Shown here: positions 7,731 through 17,138 of the stretch, in pieces
Layout of the letters: every line of letters starts with the position of its first letter
How positions within the stretch are numbered: position 1 is the first letter of the stretch
Source: an uncultured Blautia sp.
Lineage (GTDB): Bacteria; Bacillota; Clostridia; Lachnospirales; Lachnospiraceae
Assembly: GCA_946538475.1 (NCBI GenBank)
Contig: CAMNGN010000008.1
Location: forward strand, 1-25,550
DNA length: 25,550 nucleotides
Reading direction: 5' to 3'
Notes under the pieces: generated by a model
Told to the model about the DNA's origin: nothing
The model's database searches: none
The model's input: the letters and a program-made list of their open reading frames with translations, nothing else
Program-made: the position numbers and the translations under genes

Positions 7731-8746
7731 TTTCTTGTCTCCCGAAAAACTATCTTCAGAATCCGGTATCGTTTTTTAGCAAGCAGTCTCAGCGCAATCC
7801 GGTGTTTCCATGTCAGTTCTTTTGAATAAGGATTCTTTCTCCATTCCGGAAAAGAAAGCTCTGTAAAAGTATACAATTCTTCCAACGCCGTCTGCTGTTC
7901 CGCAGTCAGAAAACACAGTCCTCTCCATTGTTTTCCGGTTTCTTCCCGATTCTTCAAAATCCGTACAGAAGCATCCAGCAGAGCATTGCGCAAAGTCAGT
8001 GCTTCAAGTTCTTTACAGTACAGACTGAATAATTCCTCCTCCCGAAACCATCTGAGAAGTTCTGAGACCGTGTCACGAATTTCAAGATTGCGGGTTATAC
8101 TCCTGCTGTGAATAATGGATCCTTCCCGCTGTAAATAAACGTAAAGCGCATCCGGAATTACAAAGATGCGTTCTGACAAAGCCAACAGTTTGCCGGTCAC
8201 AGCGATATCCTCGTACCAGACTCCTTCTGGAAACCGGGTCCTGTATGCTTCAAACAGCTCCCTGCGCCACAGTTTATTGCATGCGTTCGGTGGGAGCAGG
8301 AGCAACCGGGGCAACTCTTTGAGTGTGAACGGCCCTCCAAGGAACTCTGGCTCCGATTCATTATTTATACGGGCACCGTCTTTTTCCAACAAAAAACGGA
8401 ATATCACAACGTCAGCCTGCCTTGTCATATATGTGTCAAGCGTCTGCAGCATCTGTGGACATACATGGTCGTCGCTGTCCACAAAAAGGACATACTCTCC
8501 ATTTGCTGCATCCAGACCGGTATTTCTCGCAGCACCGAGTCCTCCGTTTTCCCGGTGAAGAGTTCTGACAACCCCGGGATGTTCCGCGGCATACCGGTCG
8601 CAGAGCGGTCCGCTTAGTTCGTCCGTAGAGCCGTCGTCAATGAGCAGGATCTCGCATTCCGAAAGATCCTGCGCGAGCAGTGAACCCATACACCGCGGAA
8701 GATACTCTGCCATATTGAAGACTGGAATAATGATGCTCAGCTTCAA
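7727..8746 (-). CDS. Family 2 glycosyltransferase (GT2 b)
   Basis: 339 aa. A GT-A fold N-terminal domain begins LSIIIPVFNMAEYLPRCM, with IDDGS at 36-40, the metal-binding DSDD at 90-93 and the catalytic-base candidate WYED at 177-180. The C-terminal 130 residues are basic and suited to membrane association. It should transfer a nucleotide-activated sugar to the growing lipid-linked repeat in the cytoplasm; donor and linkage cannot be read from sequence. The first 180 residues run colinear, without net gaps, with the GT2 at 10014-10994 (CDRYAAEHPG against CDRYAAEYPG; FPEGVWYEDIAVTG against FPTGIWYEDLAVSG), so the two are paralogues. It is coupled to both neighbours by 4-bp ATGA overlaps. Confidence 0.92.
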   Translation of the reverse strand: MKLSIIIPVFNMAEYLPRCMGSLLAQDLSECEILLIDDGSTDELSGPLCDRYAAEHPGVVRTLHRENGGLGAARNTGLDAANGEYVLFVDSDDHVCPQMLQTLDTYMTRQADVVIFRFLLEKDGARINNESEPEFLGGPFTLKELPRLLLLPPNACNKLWRRELFEAYRTRFPEGVWYEDIAVTGKLLALSERIFVIPDALYVYLQREGSIIHSRSITRNLEIRDTVSELLRWFREEELFSLYCKELEALTLRNALLDASVRILKNREETGKQWRGLCFLTAEQQTALEELYTFTELSFPEWRKNPYSKELTWKHRIALRLLAKKRYRILKIVFRETRK

Positions 8747-10008
8747 AAAGCATCACCTCCCATCTTCAATTTGTCTTTGTTTTTGAGAATCACAGCGATC
8801 CGGAACAGCAGGATCACAGCTTCCGTAACCGATGACAAAGCAGCAAGAGTCACCATATTAAGATTTCCCTTGAGGTAGAACAGGAACAGATTCACCAGAT
8901 GGATCCCAGAACCAAAAAACACAGAAACGGCAGCATACTTTGTTAGGCCCATGGCGCTCAGCGTAGGAAAACTCAGCAGATAGTTCGGAAGTATAAGGGC
9001 AATCATCGGCAGCATTGCGCGCAGGATTGGTGCCATCGGTGCGTATTCAGCGCCAAAGAACCACGTGCACAGTGGCCGTGCAAAAACAAAAGCCACGGCA
9101 CAGCCTGAAATCACGACCGGCTCCATGATAAGAAGTACATTCCGTATCAGTTTGAAGTCTCTGTTGCGCGTCATGTACGGATATAGGCTGTCCGAAACCG
9201 GAGAAAAGCCATTCTGCGCAGTAACAACAAGTTTCTCCGCTCCCGCGTAGAAGGCGGTGGCACTGCCCGCAGACAGAAAATCCAGAATGATCGTATTAGC
9301 CGAAGTATAAAGGGTAGATGCAATCCCGGAAATGAAAAACATAGCTGAATCCCGGAGATTCTTCCACATCCTTCCAGGTGTGCAAGCGATAAATCGAACT
9401 CCCATTCTTAGTAACAGATGAATCAACGTACAACTCAGCGCCGCTGTATTCCCGATCAGTGTCAGCCATGCTTCAACATAATAATCCTCCGGTCCGTGCA
9501 GGAGAAGAAAAATCATGCAGGTGAAAAATAACTTGACGGAAACGACTCTTACCGTAATCACACCCATCTGTTCGATGCCGCGGTACAGATAGTCCGGTAT
9601 CAGTGAATTCATCACGGTTGCAGCATAAAACAGAAAGAAGAACAGCGCATTCTGCCTCCAGCGCGGTATGATCCCGCACAGACTGCCAAGCAGTACTGCC
9701 CCGGCTGCAGCGATCATCAGCTTGTTTAATGTAACAGCAGTAAATATTTCCGATACCTTGCGTCTGTCTTCCCGGTAAAGCGAAATCTGTTCCGTCGCGG
9801 ACAGATGAAAGCCAAAATCAATCAGCAGGTTAAAATAGACCATGACGGCTTTGACCAGGTTAAGAAGACCGTATTTCTCCGCATGCAGGATCCGGGTCTC
9901 ATACGGGACCACCAGAAACTGCATGAGGTAGGTGGAGAAAGTCAGGACATACATCATGGCCGTATTCTTCACCAAAATTCTCTTCTTTTCAGTCAGGCGT
10001 ATCTTCAT
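8743..10008 (-). CDS. Polysaccharide flippase (Wzx-like, MOP superfamily)
   Basis: 421 aa with about twelve hydrophobic segments and very short loops. The N-terminal segment (LVKNTAMMYVLTFSTYLMQF, then LVVPYETRILHAEKYGLLNL) is the typical start of Polysacc_synt flippases, and GAEYAPMAPILRAMLPMIA near residue 320 matches the conserved later half of the family. It would move the undecaprenyl-linked repeat to the outer face for polymerisation. It lies between the two GT2 genes, overlapping one by 4 bp and 5 bases after the stop of the other. It is the only intact flippase in the window; a fragment of a second one lies at 3975-4095 on the other strand. Confidence 0.92.
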   Translation of the reverse strand: MKIRLTEKKRILVKNTAMMYVLTFSTYLMQFLVVPYETRILHAEKYGLLNLVKAVMVYFNLLIDFGFHLSATEQISLYREDRRKVSEIFTAVTLNKLMIAAAGAVLLGSLCGIIPRWRQNALFFFLFYAATVMNSLIPDYLYRGIEQMGVITVRVVSVKLFFTCMIFLLLHGPEDYYVEAWLTLIGNTAALSCTLIHLLLRMGVRFIACTPGRMWKNLRDSAMFFISGIASTLYTSANTIILDFLSAGSATAFYAGAEKLVVTAQNGFSPVSDSLYPYMTRNRDFKLIRNVLLIMEPVVISGCAVAFVFARPLCTWFFGAEYAPMAPILRAMLPMIALILPNYLLSFPTLSAMGLTKYAAVSVFFGSGIHLVNLFLFYLKGNLNMVTLAALSSVTEAVILLFRIAVILKNKDKLKMGGDAF

Positions 10009-10013
10009 CTTTA

Positions 10014-10994
10014 TTAAGGCAATTTCGATTTCATGTCGAACAGCTTCCGGAGCAAACGATAATGCCTGCCCTTCAACAGCAAAAGCAGCATTCTGTGCTT
10101 CAAAGGAAATTGATGTACATATCTGTTCTTACTCCAGTTCGGGAAATTCACCCGCATGTATTCCAACAGCTCTACAAGTACCGTTGAATCTGGATCAATC
10201 TCCGCAACCCTCACGGAAGCCGTCAGGAGTACATGCTTTACAGCGACTGCTTCCAGAGACTCTCTATATGCTTCAAGCAATCCTTTTCTTCTATACCATG
10301 CCAAAAGGAACTCCATTGCCGATATGATTTCACTGTTTCGCTCCGCATTGGTATTGTGCGTAATAGACCCTTCCCGGACAACGTAATAATACAGAACATC
10401 ATGGATAGCGATAATACTCTCTGCTTCCGCCATCAAAAGTCCCGAAACAGCCAAGTCTTCATACCAGATTCCAGTCGGGAATCGAATCTTTCCCCTGCGG
10501 AACAGTTCCGCGCGCCAAAGCTTGTTCCAAACACATGGATAATTCAACAGCAGCTGCGGATCAATCGACAGTGACGTTGGCTTTCCATACGGGTAGTCTT
10601 CCGGGGGCGGATCCCGCAGAACACCGTCCGTGTCTGTCCGGAATCCGAAAATCACGATATCCCATTCTCCGTTCATAAATGGCCTGAGTGTCCGTATCAT
10701 ATCCGGGGATACATAATCGTCTCCGTCGATAAACAGGATATACTCTCCTGCAGACTCTCTGAGACCTGCATTTCTTGCTGTCCCACATCCGCTGTGCGGC
10801 AGATGAACTGCTTTTACAAGTCCCGGATATTCAGCAGCATAACGGTCACAGATCTGCCCGCTGGTGCCGTCGTCCGAACCGTCGTCGATCAGCAGGATCT
10901 CCATATCATCAGATAACTGCACCAGCAGGGAATCCATACAGTGTGGGAGATGCCCGGCGATATTATAAACAGGCACAATCACACTCAGTTTCAT
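10014..10994 (-). CDS. Family 2 glycosyltransferase (GT2 a)
   Basis: 326 aa. N-terminal LSVIVPVYNIAGHLPHCM, IDDGS at 36-40, metal-binding DGDD at 90-93 and WYED at 177-180. Paralogue of the GT2 at 7727-8746, with the N-terminal 180 residues in register. The acceptor-side regions differ (for example HSGCGTARN against NGGLGAARN, and the whole C-terminal third), so the two probably add different sugars or act at different positions. The ATG follows the wzy-like stop directly (TAAATG), so translation is probably coupled. Donor unknown. Confidence 0.92.
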   Translation of the reverse strand: MKLSVIVPVYNIAGHLPHCMDSLLVQLSDDMEILLIDDGSDDGTSGQICDRYAAEYPGLVKAVHLPHSGCGTARNAGLRESAGEYILFIDGDDYVSPDMIRTLRPFMNGEWDIVIFGFRTDTDGVLRDPPPEDYPYGKPTSLSIDPQLLLNYPCVWNKLWRAELFRRGKIRFPTGIWYEDLAVSGLLMAEAESIIAIHDVLYYYVVREGSITHNTNAERNSEIISAMEFLLAWYRRKGLLEAYRESLEAVAVKHVLLTASVRVAEIDPDSTVLVELLEYMRVNFPNWSKNRYVHQFPLKHRMLLLLLKGRHYRLLRKLFDMKSKLP

Positions 10995-12515
10995 TTACAG
11001 TTTCCCTTCTTCTATATTTGACAGTTCCCACAGCGCGGCAAGGATCACAGCCAGATAGATAGACGCATTATTGTGGCGCAGAATCGATGCAGTAAAATAA
11101 GCATGAATCATAGCAATGATAAAAGCGATTCCGAATGCTGCCATGGGCAGGGTAAGATACTTTTTCGGATGCAGGAGTATTCTCAAAATCGCTGCCATCG
11201 GAAAATACAAAAGAAACAGCAGCATCAGAATCAAGCCCGTGATCCCGGTCAGATAATACATTCCATGAAAATCATTTTCCACATCATAATTATCGATGAC
11301 AGGCACACCGTCAGCATCATAACGGCGGAACTTCATATCCTGCAAAGAAAGGCCGAACAATTTGGACGGCAGGCCGGCTTCTTCCATAAGGAATCTGCAG
11401 TAAGCAATCTTGATCCGGCGCACATTGCTGATTTCTTCCAGTTCTTCCGAATAATGAAAAGCATCAAATGCTTTATCACGCCCGAAACGCTCCACCAGTG
11501 ACCACATAAGATGACGGGAACGATATAATTCTTCCAAGCGGTTTAAGTATTCTTCCCGGGTTTCTTCATTCGGTGAACTTTCCTCTGATTCAGACGCAGC
11601 AGATGACGTCTCCTCTTTTTCCTGTGCAATCCACTCCTTGTAATAACCCATATAAACGTATCCCGCCCTGGCATGAACAGGAGACAGCGGAAAAGCAGCT
11701 GCAAACAGGGCAGTAATCAGAACAATGACAGAAACAGCAGCGACGCTTTCCCTTTTTGGAATCTTCTGCGGTATCTGTTCTCCGGAGATGATAGTCGTTA
11801 TCATCAATGCAGCTGCCGCTGCCAGCCCACAGGCAATCATACTGGCAAAAGCCAGCCGCGTTCCCAAAAAATATAGTGTTGCCTCCGCAACCGCTGTAAC
11901 AGCCATAACCTGAAACAGTCTCATCGGGCGTCGGTATGCCATATACAGGATAGCAACCGGACAAAGCATGGAGAGAACTGCGCTCTGAGTGTTTGTCCAG
12001 AGAAACCACCCAAGCACACCGGTGTAGTACATGGGGTACGTATATGGATTGGTTCCGGTGATGACACTGACAGCCTGTACAGCGGCGATCTCAAGCAACG
12101 TGACAAGGAATGCCAATCCAATTGCGGACAACACACGGGAATTCCGCTTTAGGAATGTAATGAAACAGATCGTCATTATTGGCAGATACCAGATCCGTAC
12201 CAGATTAAGGATATCTGCTGCAGTCACACCATATCCACCCGGACTCTGCATGCATGTCAGGCAGTGCAGTACGGTATGGAGTATAAAGACGCTGCATAAT
12301 ATGATATAGGGCCTGCGATCTTCCGCCAGAAAAAAACCAGCAGCGGACGTACCGGCAAACACTATCATACGGACAACCAGCGTCGCTGTATTGGTGACTC
12401 CAAGATAATTCTGCCAGTATCCGGCGACATCAAGAAGCGGCTGGACGATCACCAGGAGAAACACTGCGGCAGGCAGTTTCCGTATAAGCACTTCAATTAT
12501 GTCTGATTTTTTCAT
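10995..12515 (-). CDS. O-antigen polymerase/ligase-like membrane protein (Wzy/WaaL superfamily), copy 1
   Basis: 506 aa, about ten to twelve membrane segments with a long charged extracellular-type loop at about 290-415 (rich in Glu/Ser, EETSSAASESEESSPNEE). Paralogue of the protein at 4084-5610: QPLLDVAGYWQ, GWFLWTNTQSAVLSM, LEELYRSRHLMWS, ERFGRDKAFDAF, DNYDVENDFHGMYYLTG and ASILRHNNASIYLA are shared. The start lies 23 bases inside the 3' end of the csaB-GT4 gene. Likely role: polymerising or transferring repeat units outside the membrane. The Ser/Glu loop is an insertion relative to copy 2 and may set substrate differences. Confidence 0.82.
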   Translation of the reverse strand: MKKSDIIEVLIRKLPAAVFLLVIVQPLLDVAGYWQNYLGVTNTATLVVRMIVFAGTSAAGFFLAEDRRPYIILCSVFILHTVLHCLTCMQSPGGYGVTAADILNLVRIWYLPIMTICFITFLKRNSRVLSAIGLAFLVTLLEIAAVQAVSVITGTNPYTYPMYYTGVLGWFLWTNTQSAVLSMLCPVAILYMAYRRPMRLFQVMAVTAVAEATLYFLGTRLAFASMIACGLAAAAALMITTIISGEQIPQKIPKRESVAAVSVIVLITALFAAAFPLSPVHARAGYVYMGYYKEWIAQEKEETSSAASESEESSPNEETREEYLNRLEELYRSRHLMWSLVERFGRDKAFDAFHYSEELEEISNVRRIKIAYCRFLMEEAGLPSKLFGLSLQDMKFRRYDADGVPVIDNYDVENDFHGMYYLTGITGLILMLLFLLYFPMAAILRILLHPKKYLTLPMAAFGIAFIIAMIHAYFTASILRHNNASIYLAVILAALWELSNIEEGKL

Positions 12516-14709
12516 ATATCTCCATTTGGCTGTCGACCATATTCTGCCAGGAATAATCCTCCCTTATCCTTCTGCTGAGGGATTCGCCGAGCTTTATCCT
12601 TGTCACTGGGTCCTGAATCAGTGATTCCATGTATCCTGTCAGTGCTCTGACATCTCCGGGTTCAAAAAGCAGGCCTTCCCGGCCGTCCCGAATAATTCGG
12701 GGAACTTCCCCGACGCGGGACGCGATCGTCGCGCAGCCTGCATAACCTCCTTCTGCGATGGCATAAGGAAATCCCTCGGAAAGCGATGTCAGGACATTTA
12801 CATCCACTGCGCGGTAAAAAGAGCCTGTATCCGTAAGCCAGCCAGTAAAGAAAACCGTGCCAGGCGGACAAAGAACTCTTGCCTTTTCTTTCAGCATTTC
12901 TTCCTCTTCCCCTTTACCTGCGATTACCAGACGCGCTGAGGGAAATCTCCTTACAACCTCGGCAAAAGCTTCAATCAGCGTCTGCAGATCCTTTATCGGC
13001 GTGAAACGGGAAGCTGTACCAAATACCACAGCGTCCTTATCTGTACATATACCGTATTTTTGCAGCCATGCATCCCGCGAAAAAACCTCGTTCTTCCGGT
13101 CAGGTGCGGCATTGTGAAGCAGGAAAAGCCTGTCCTTCTGAATTCCTGTGGACAAAAGGTAATCTCTGATCGTCCCCGATACACAGACACACCACCCAAT
13201 TCTCCGGATCGCTCTGCGATTGATCGCGCCGTATATATAATCTGCCGCCGGCCTGTCCATATAATCCAGCCGGGGATCGCTGTGTACTGTCGTCAGAACA
13301 GGAGCTCCACTGTCTGCCAGCAAGGCGCCATACATGTTGCCCTTTGCGCCGTGACAGTGTACCGCGTCCACCTGATTACGTTCTATATATCTGCGCAGCC
13401 ATATCAGATTGTGCAATAAGTCATTGCGCGGCAGTATCTTAACGGGAATGTTTACTCTTTCCGCATCCTGTGAAAACTCTCCGTCGACAAAACAGACCAG
13501 GAGCACTCGGCAGTGTTTTTTCATCAGTCCACGCAGCAGGGAAAGAATATGGGTCTTCGCACCGCCGTAGTCGCCGCCACTTGTAATATGGATGAAGAAA
13601 GGACGCCTATCCTCACAAAGTAGTGTGCCGACAATCCTGGGCGTTATCTGACTCAGGCGTGCAGCTGTACTTATTTCAGGCCGTCTGCCGCTGCGAAATG
13701 CTTCGGCCACTCTCTGTGCTGCCTCTTCCGGAATAAAGTTCCCCCAAGGAATCACGACCGGAAATTCAACAGATTTAAGGAAGCCGATAATTTTCGGATC
13801 TGTATCAAAGCCGGCAAGCGGTATCCCGGCAACAGCTCCGAAAAGAAGCGCATGCATCCTCAAACCTATGATTCCTTTCGTTTCCCGAAGAAAAGCAGTC
13901 ATCTCAGGCCCGCTTAAATGCTCCCGGATCAGGACCGACTCCTGCGTCATCAGCTGACGTACCTGTTCAGATGCCAATCTGTCACCAGGCTCCTGCATAC
14001 AAAGAAATACAGGAGTAAACCCATATTCGGAAGCAATTCGGTCCAGGAGAAGGGCCATCCTCTTGGCTTCCGCTTTTTTCATTTTTCGTACAGATACCGC
14101 CAGAAGATCTTTCCCGGAAATACAGTAGTTTTCGGCAATCCGCTTCACTGTATCCGGATGAGATATTTCCATGCAAAACACCGGGTCAGCAACAGATACA
14201 GCCATTTTCCCCGGACAGATATCTTCCAGCAGCTTTTCCGAATCTGCATCGCGCAAGGATATAACATCGACATTTCGGAGGACTTTTGCCGTTCGCCGTC
14301 TGTTTGGCGTTCTGTCAATCGGACCGATCCCGCCTGCATAGAGCATGGTAGGAATGCCAAAGTACTGTGTCGTCATTAAGATGACAAGATAATACAAGAG
14401 AGACCGTGTCGAAGTTTTATCCTGCAGGAGCGTGCCGCCCCCTCCTATCACAAGATCCGCGTGCCGGATTTGAGAAAGGATCTGCAGAATATGAAACCTG
14501 CCAATACTGTTCACACCGTATAGCGCTGCAGTCTCTTTCGGTCGTCGTGACAGAACTGTCAGGCCATACCTATCTCCGAGATCTCTGCAGATCATGCGCA
14601 AGATCTCCTCGTCTCCAAGATTCCTGTATCCGTAATATCCGAAAACGATGATTCTCTTTCTGTTCCCTGCCATCTTTCTATTCCGGATCATTATTCCATC
14701 CAAGGACAA
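12493..14709 (-). CDS. csaB: CsaB-type polysaccharide pyruvyl transferase fused to a GT4 glycosyltransferase
   Basis: 738 aa, two enzymes in one chain. Residues about 18-360 are a CsaB pyruvyl transferase: VFGYYGYRNLGDEEIL, LVIGGGGTLLQD, YAGGIGPI and the conserved RMHALLFG (284-291). From phosphoenolpyruvate it would put a pyruvate ketal on ManNAc of a cell-wall polysaccharide, the mark bound by SLH-domain S-layer proteins. Residues about 371-735 are a GT-B fold GT4 transferase: TSGGDYGGAKTHILSLLRG, VHCHGAKGN and the E-x7-E motif SEGFPYAIAE (E645, E653). Fusion would couple sugar addition to pyruvylation. The start is uncertain: TTG at 14709, or in-frame ATGs at 14691 and 14673; the last leaves MAGNRKRIIVFGYYG, the usual beginning of CsaB. 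It overlaps the next gene by 23 bases. Confidence 0.92.
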   Translation of the reverse strand: MSLDGIMIRNRKMAGNRKRIIVFGYYGYRNLGDEEILRMICRDLGDRYGLTVLSRRPKETAALYGVNSIGRFHILQILSQIRHADLVIGGGGTLLQDKTSTRSLLYYLVILMTTQYFGIPTMLYAGGIGPIDRTPNRRRTAKVLRNVDVISLRDADSEKLLEDICPGKMAVSVADPVFCMEISHPDTVKRIAENYCISGKDLLAVSVRKMKKAEAKRMALLLDRIASEYGFTPVFLCMQEPGDRLASEQVRQLMTQESVLIREHLSGPEMTAFLRETKGIIGLRMHALLFGAVAGIPLAGFDTDPKIIGFLKSVEFPVVIPWGNFIPEEAAQRVAEAFRSGRRPEISTAARLSQITPRIVGTLLCEDRRPFFIHITSGGDYGGAKTHILSLLRGLMKKHCRVLLVCFVDGEFSQDAERVNIPVKILPRNDLLHNLIWLRRYIERNQVDAVHCHGAKGNMYGALLADSGAPVLTTVHSDPRLDYMDRPAADYIYGAINRRAIRRIGWCVCVSGTIRDYLLSTGIQKDRLFLLHNAAPDRKNEVFSRDAWLQKYGICTDKDAVVFGTASRFTPIKDLQTLIEAFAEVVRRFPSARLVIAGKGEEEEMLKEKARVLCPPGTVFFTGWLTDTGSFYRAVDVNVLTSLSEGFPYAIAEGGYAGCATIASRVGEVPRIIRDGREGLLFEPGDVRALTGYMESLIQDPVTRIKLGESLSRRIREDYSWQNMVDSQMEIYEKIRHN

Positions 14710-14746
14710 TACCCCTGCCAGGCTTTTCCTGTGAAGGGCTCCGTTT

Positions 14747-15472
14747 TCATGAGTGCGTGCCGACGATTCGTTCCCATACCGCTAGAATCAAAATCCATGG
14801 AAGCTTACACATTCGGACAAACCGCCACGGCTGACGGATCAGCCGGTAAAGCCACTCAAATCCGAGCCTGCAGAAAACATCGGGTGCTCGTTTTACATTT
14901 CCCGCGAATACGTCAATCAGTCCACCGACGCCGATCATTACTACACTGAGTTTATTTTTGTTCGCTTCCATCCAAAACTCCTGCCTTGGCACTCCGAGCC
15001 CAAGTAGAAGCAGATCCGGTTTTTCTCTTTGGATCATCTCTAATAGTTCAGATTCATCCTTAATATAACCATTTTCCGTGCCTGCAATCCGGAGTCCCGG
15101 ATAGGTTCTTTCAAGATTTCCGCCTGCCCGATCAGCGACACCCGGTTTCGCCCCGTATAAAAATACGCTCCCCGATCGCCTGGCCAGAAGCGCAAGCAGA
15201 CGGGGCACAAGATCCGCGCCCGTAACTCTCTCCGGCAGCCGTTTATTGAGGATTCTTCCGGCATAGATTACGCCTATGCCATCGGCAATAACAAGGTCAG
15301 CTGAACAGACAGCATCAAGATAGGGTTTATTCTTCCTTGCCGCAAGTACGATCTCTGTATTCGCGGTCACAATATAGCCGCCTTCCCCTCTTCTGATCAG
15401 GCGATCCGCTGTATCAACCGCTTCTTCCATTGTCATGGAATCAAAAGGTATGTCCAGAATGATTTGTTTCAT
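14747..15472 (-). CDS. tagA: WecG/TagA/CpsF family glycosyltransferase (GT26), likely N-acetylmannosaminyltransferase
   Basis: 241 aa, full length for GT26. Diagnostic segments are VTANTEIVLAARKN (35-48), the catalytic Asp in VIADGIGV (D64, equivalent to D65 of TagA), RVTGADLVP, FLYGAKPGVA, LLLGLGVPRQEFW and GVGGLIDVFAGNVKRAP. The membrane-targeting C-terminal appendage (FEWLYRLIRQPWRF) is intact. TagA transfers ManNAc from UDP-ManNAc to undecaprenyl-PP-GlcNAc, the first committed step of wall teichoic acid and of many secondary cell-wall polysaccharides. The donor would come from WecB two genes upstream. It sits 54 bases after the GtrII-like gene and 37 before the csaB fusion. Confidence 0.93.
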   Translation of the reverse strand: MKQIILDIPFDSMTMEEAVDTADRLIRRGEGGYIVTANTEIVLAARKNKPYLDAVCSADLVIADGIGVIYAGRILNKRLPERVTGADLVPRLLALLARRSGSVFLYGAKPGVADRAGGNLERTYPGLRIAGTENGYIKDESELLEMIQREKPDLLLLGLGVPRQEFWMEANKNKLSVVMIGVGGLIDVFAGNVKRAPDVFCRLGFEWLYRLIRQPWRFVRMCKLPWILILAVWERIVGTHS

Positions 15473-15526
15473 CAGGTTCTTCTCAATAATAGAAAGCTCT
15501 CATCCGAATTGAAGGGCTGCCATGCC

Positions 15527-17116
15527 TTATCTCCTTTGGTCATACTGAATCTCGTACTCATTCTTGGGCGTATAGTGATCCGCCAACCGCACGATAACTC
15601 TCCCATCGATAATGCCAACACTCCCATCGTCCGGGTAAAGCGGCATCTTCCGAAACACTTCGCTGTCAGAAACAGTTTTCATCATCTCTTCAGCTGGTTC
15701 CTGCCATGGAACATTCAGCCAGTCGTTGAGATAATAGTAAATATGCTTATTCAGCGGTAGTACTGAATCCACAGGAGCACCTGCCAGTTGCAGTTCATCC
15801 AGTCCGTTATAGTACACCGAATTCGGGAATGAGCCGATTATGATGACCTCCATCCCGCTATGGTAGCCCGGCGTCATCTCCACTCGACTGACCAGATTCG
15901 CCGCGAATGTTTCAGATGCGCGATGCGCTGTAGCAGCCGCTGTATATGCCTTGTTATCCACCTGGAAAAAGCAGCCGTCAAGCAGCAGAAATACTGCGAT
16001 CAGTATTCCCGCAGCGGCATGATGTAACAGACTGCGTTCTCCGCAGCACTTGGCCTGCGCCATCTGTTTATCCGGGAACAGAACCCGCTCAGCCAAAGCA
16101 GTGGTAAAGACATACATAAGCACCAGGGCGTATCGCATGATCTCTTTCGTATCATCCATGAACACAGCGAGGTTCATGGCAGGCGGCAGCAATAACAGTG
16201 CAGCTGCAATCATGCTGTAAATGCCCGGATGTTTTTTCGCCTTTTGCGTTTTCAGCATTACCAGGATTGATAATAGCGCATAAAGAAAGACTACTATATT
16301 CAAAAATGCAATGAAAGGATACGTAAAAGCAGAAACTCCGCCAGGTCTGAAGAAATAGCTGAAAAATCTTCTATAAGCTGGTCCCAGTAGAGAAAGCAGC
16401 GCACCGGGCTTCATCTTGTCTCCCATAGAGCTGATGCCATGATAATCGATCAGCGTCAGGTCTTTCGCCCACAGGAAACCCCTCAGGATCAACAAATATA
16501 GCAGAAGTCCAAGGACAAGAAAAATAAGGTGCCGCAGCGCCGAAAACAGTATAGATCGAACAGATTCTTCTTCCCTAAGCGACTGTAATACAATGCACAT
16601 CAAAGAAAGAGCACCGGCAACAGCCAGATAAGCCTGGTAAGTTCCGATCGAGCAGGCAAGAATGAGTGCTGCAGGAATAAAGCCATACTTCCATTTCTGT
16701 GTGATCCGAACGCCAGCAACAGCAAGAAGTATTCCAAAAAAATACGCAGAAGCAGTAAACATGTAAAGATACGTAAATGCAGCAGGAGGAAAAACGATCA
16801 GAATAATTCCCGTCAATGCGCTGAAAATCCTGCTCTCTATTCCCAGAATCCTTACCATCAGCAGTGCTGCAAGTGACATAAACAGAACAGAAAAGAACGC
16901 AATCACTGCAGGAGCCTGCAGAAAGCCATTAAAACTCGTTGCATAGTGAAGAAACCAGCGTCCGGAAATCGTCATCTGCTGCGGGTCCACGATCCGGGAG
17001 AGGCCATCCGAATTTGGAATAATATTGGTAAAAACAAATAGATGCACTATATATCCCGCGACAAAGCAGCTGATAAAAGCTGATTTATCATTTTCTGAGA
17101 GCGCTATCTTATCCAT
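15527..17116 (-). CDS. GtrII-like membrane glucosyltransferase
   Basis: 529 aa integral membrane protein with about ten hydrophobic segments and a C-terminal soluble extracellular-type region (about 400-520). The N-terminus (NIIPNSDGLSRI, then ISGRWFLHYATSF), SIGTYQAYLAVAGAL and the following basic SALRHLIFLVLGLLLYLLI block follow the GtrII family of phage and bacterial O-antigen glucosyltransferases. GtrII proteins attach a sugar from a polyprenyl-phosphate carrier to an exported polysaccharide outside the membrane. Together with the GtrA-like flippase of the same operon it would add side-chain sugars. No GtrB-type polyprenyl-phosphate glycosyltransferase is obvious in the cluster unless one of the GT2 enzymes serves. 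22 bases separate it from wecB. Confidence 0.82.
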   Translation of the reverse strand: MDKIALSENDKSAFISCFVAGYIVHLFVFTNIIPNSDGLSRIVDPQQMTISGRWFLHYATSFNGFLQAPAVIAFFSVLFMSLAALLMVRILGIESRIFSALTGIILIVFPPAAFTYLYMFTASAYFFGILLAVAGVRITQKWKYGFIPAALILACSIGTYQAYLAVAGALSLMCIVLQSLREEESVRSILFSALRHLIFLVLGLLLYLLILRGFLWAKDLTLIDYHGISSMGDKMKPGALLSLLGPAYRRFFSYFFRPGGVSAFTYPFIAFLNIVVFLYALLSILVMLKTQKAKKHPGIYSMIAAALLLLPPAMNLAVFMDDTKEIMRYALVLMYVFTTALAERVLFPDKQMAQAKCCGERSLLHHAAAGILIAVFLLLDGCFFQVDNKAYTAAATAHRASETFAANLVSRVEMTPGYHSGMEVIIIGSFPNSVYYNGLDELQLAGAPVDSVLPLNKHIYYYLNDWLNVPWQEPAEEMMKTVSDSEVFRKMPLYPDDGSVGIIDGRVIVRLADHYTPKNEYEIQYDQRR

Positions 17117-17138
17117 TGTCCACCTGATTTTCCCTGTA

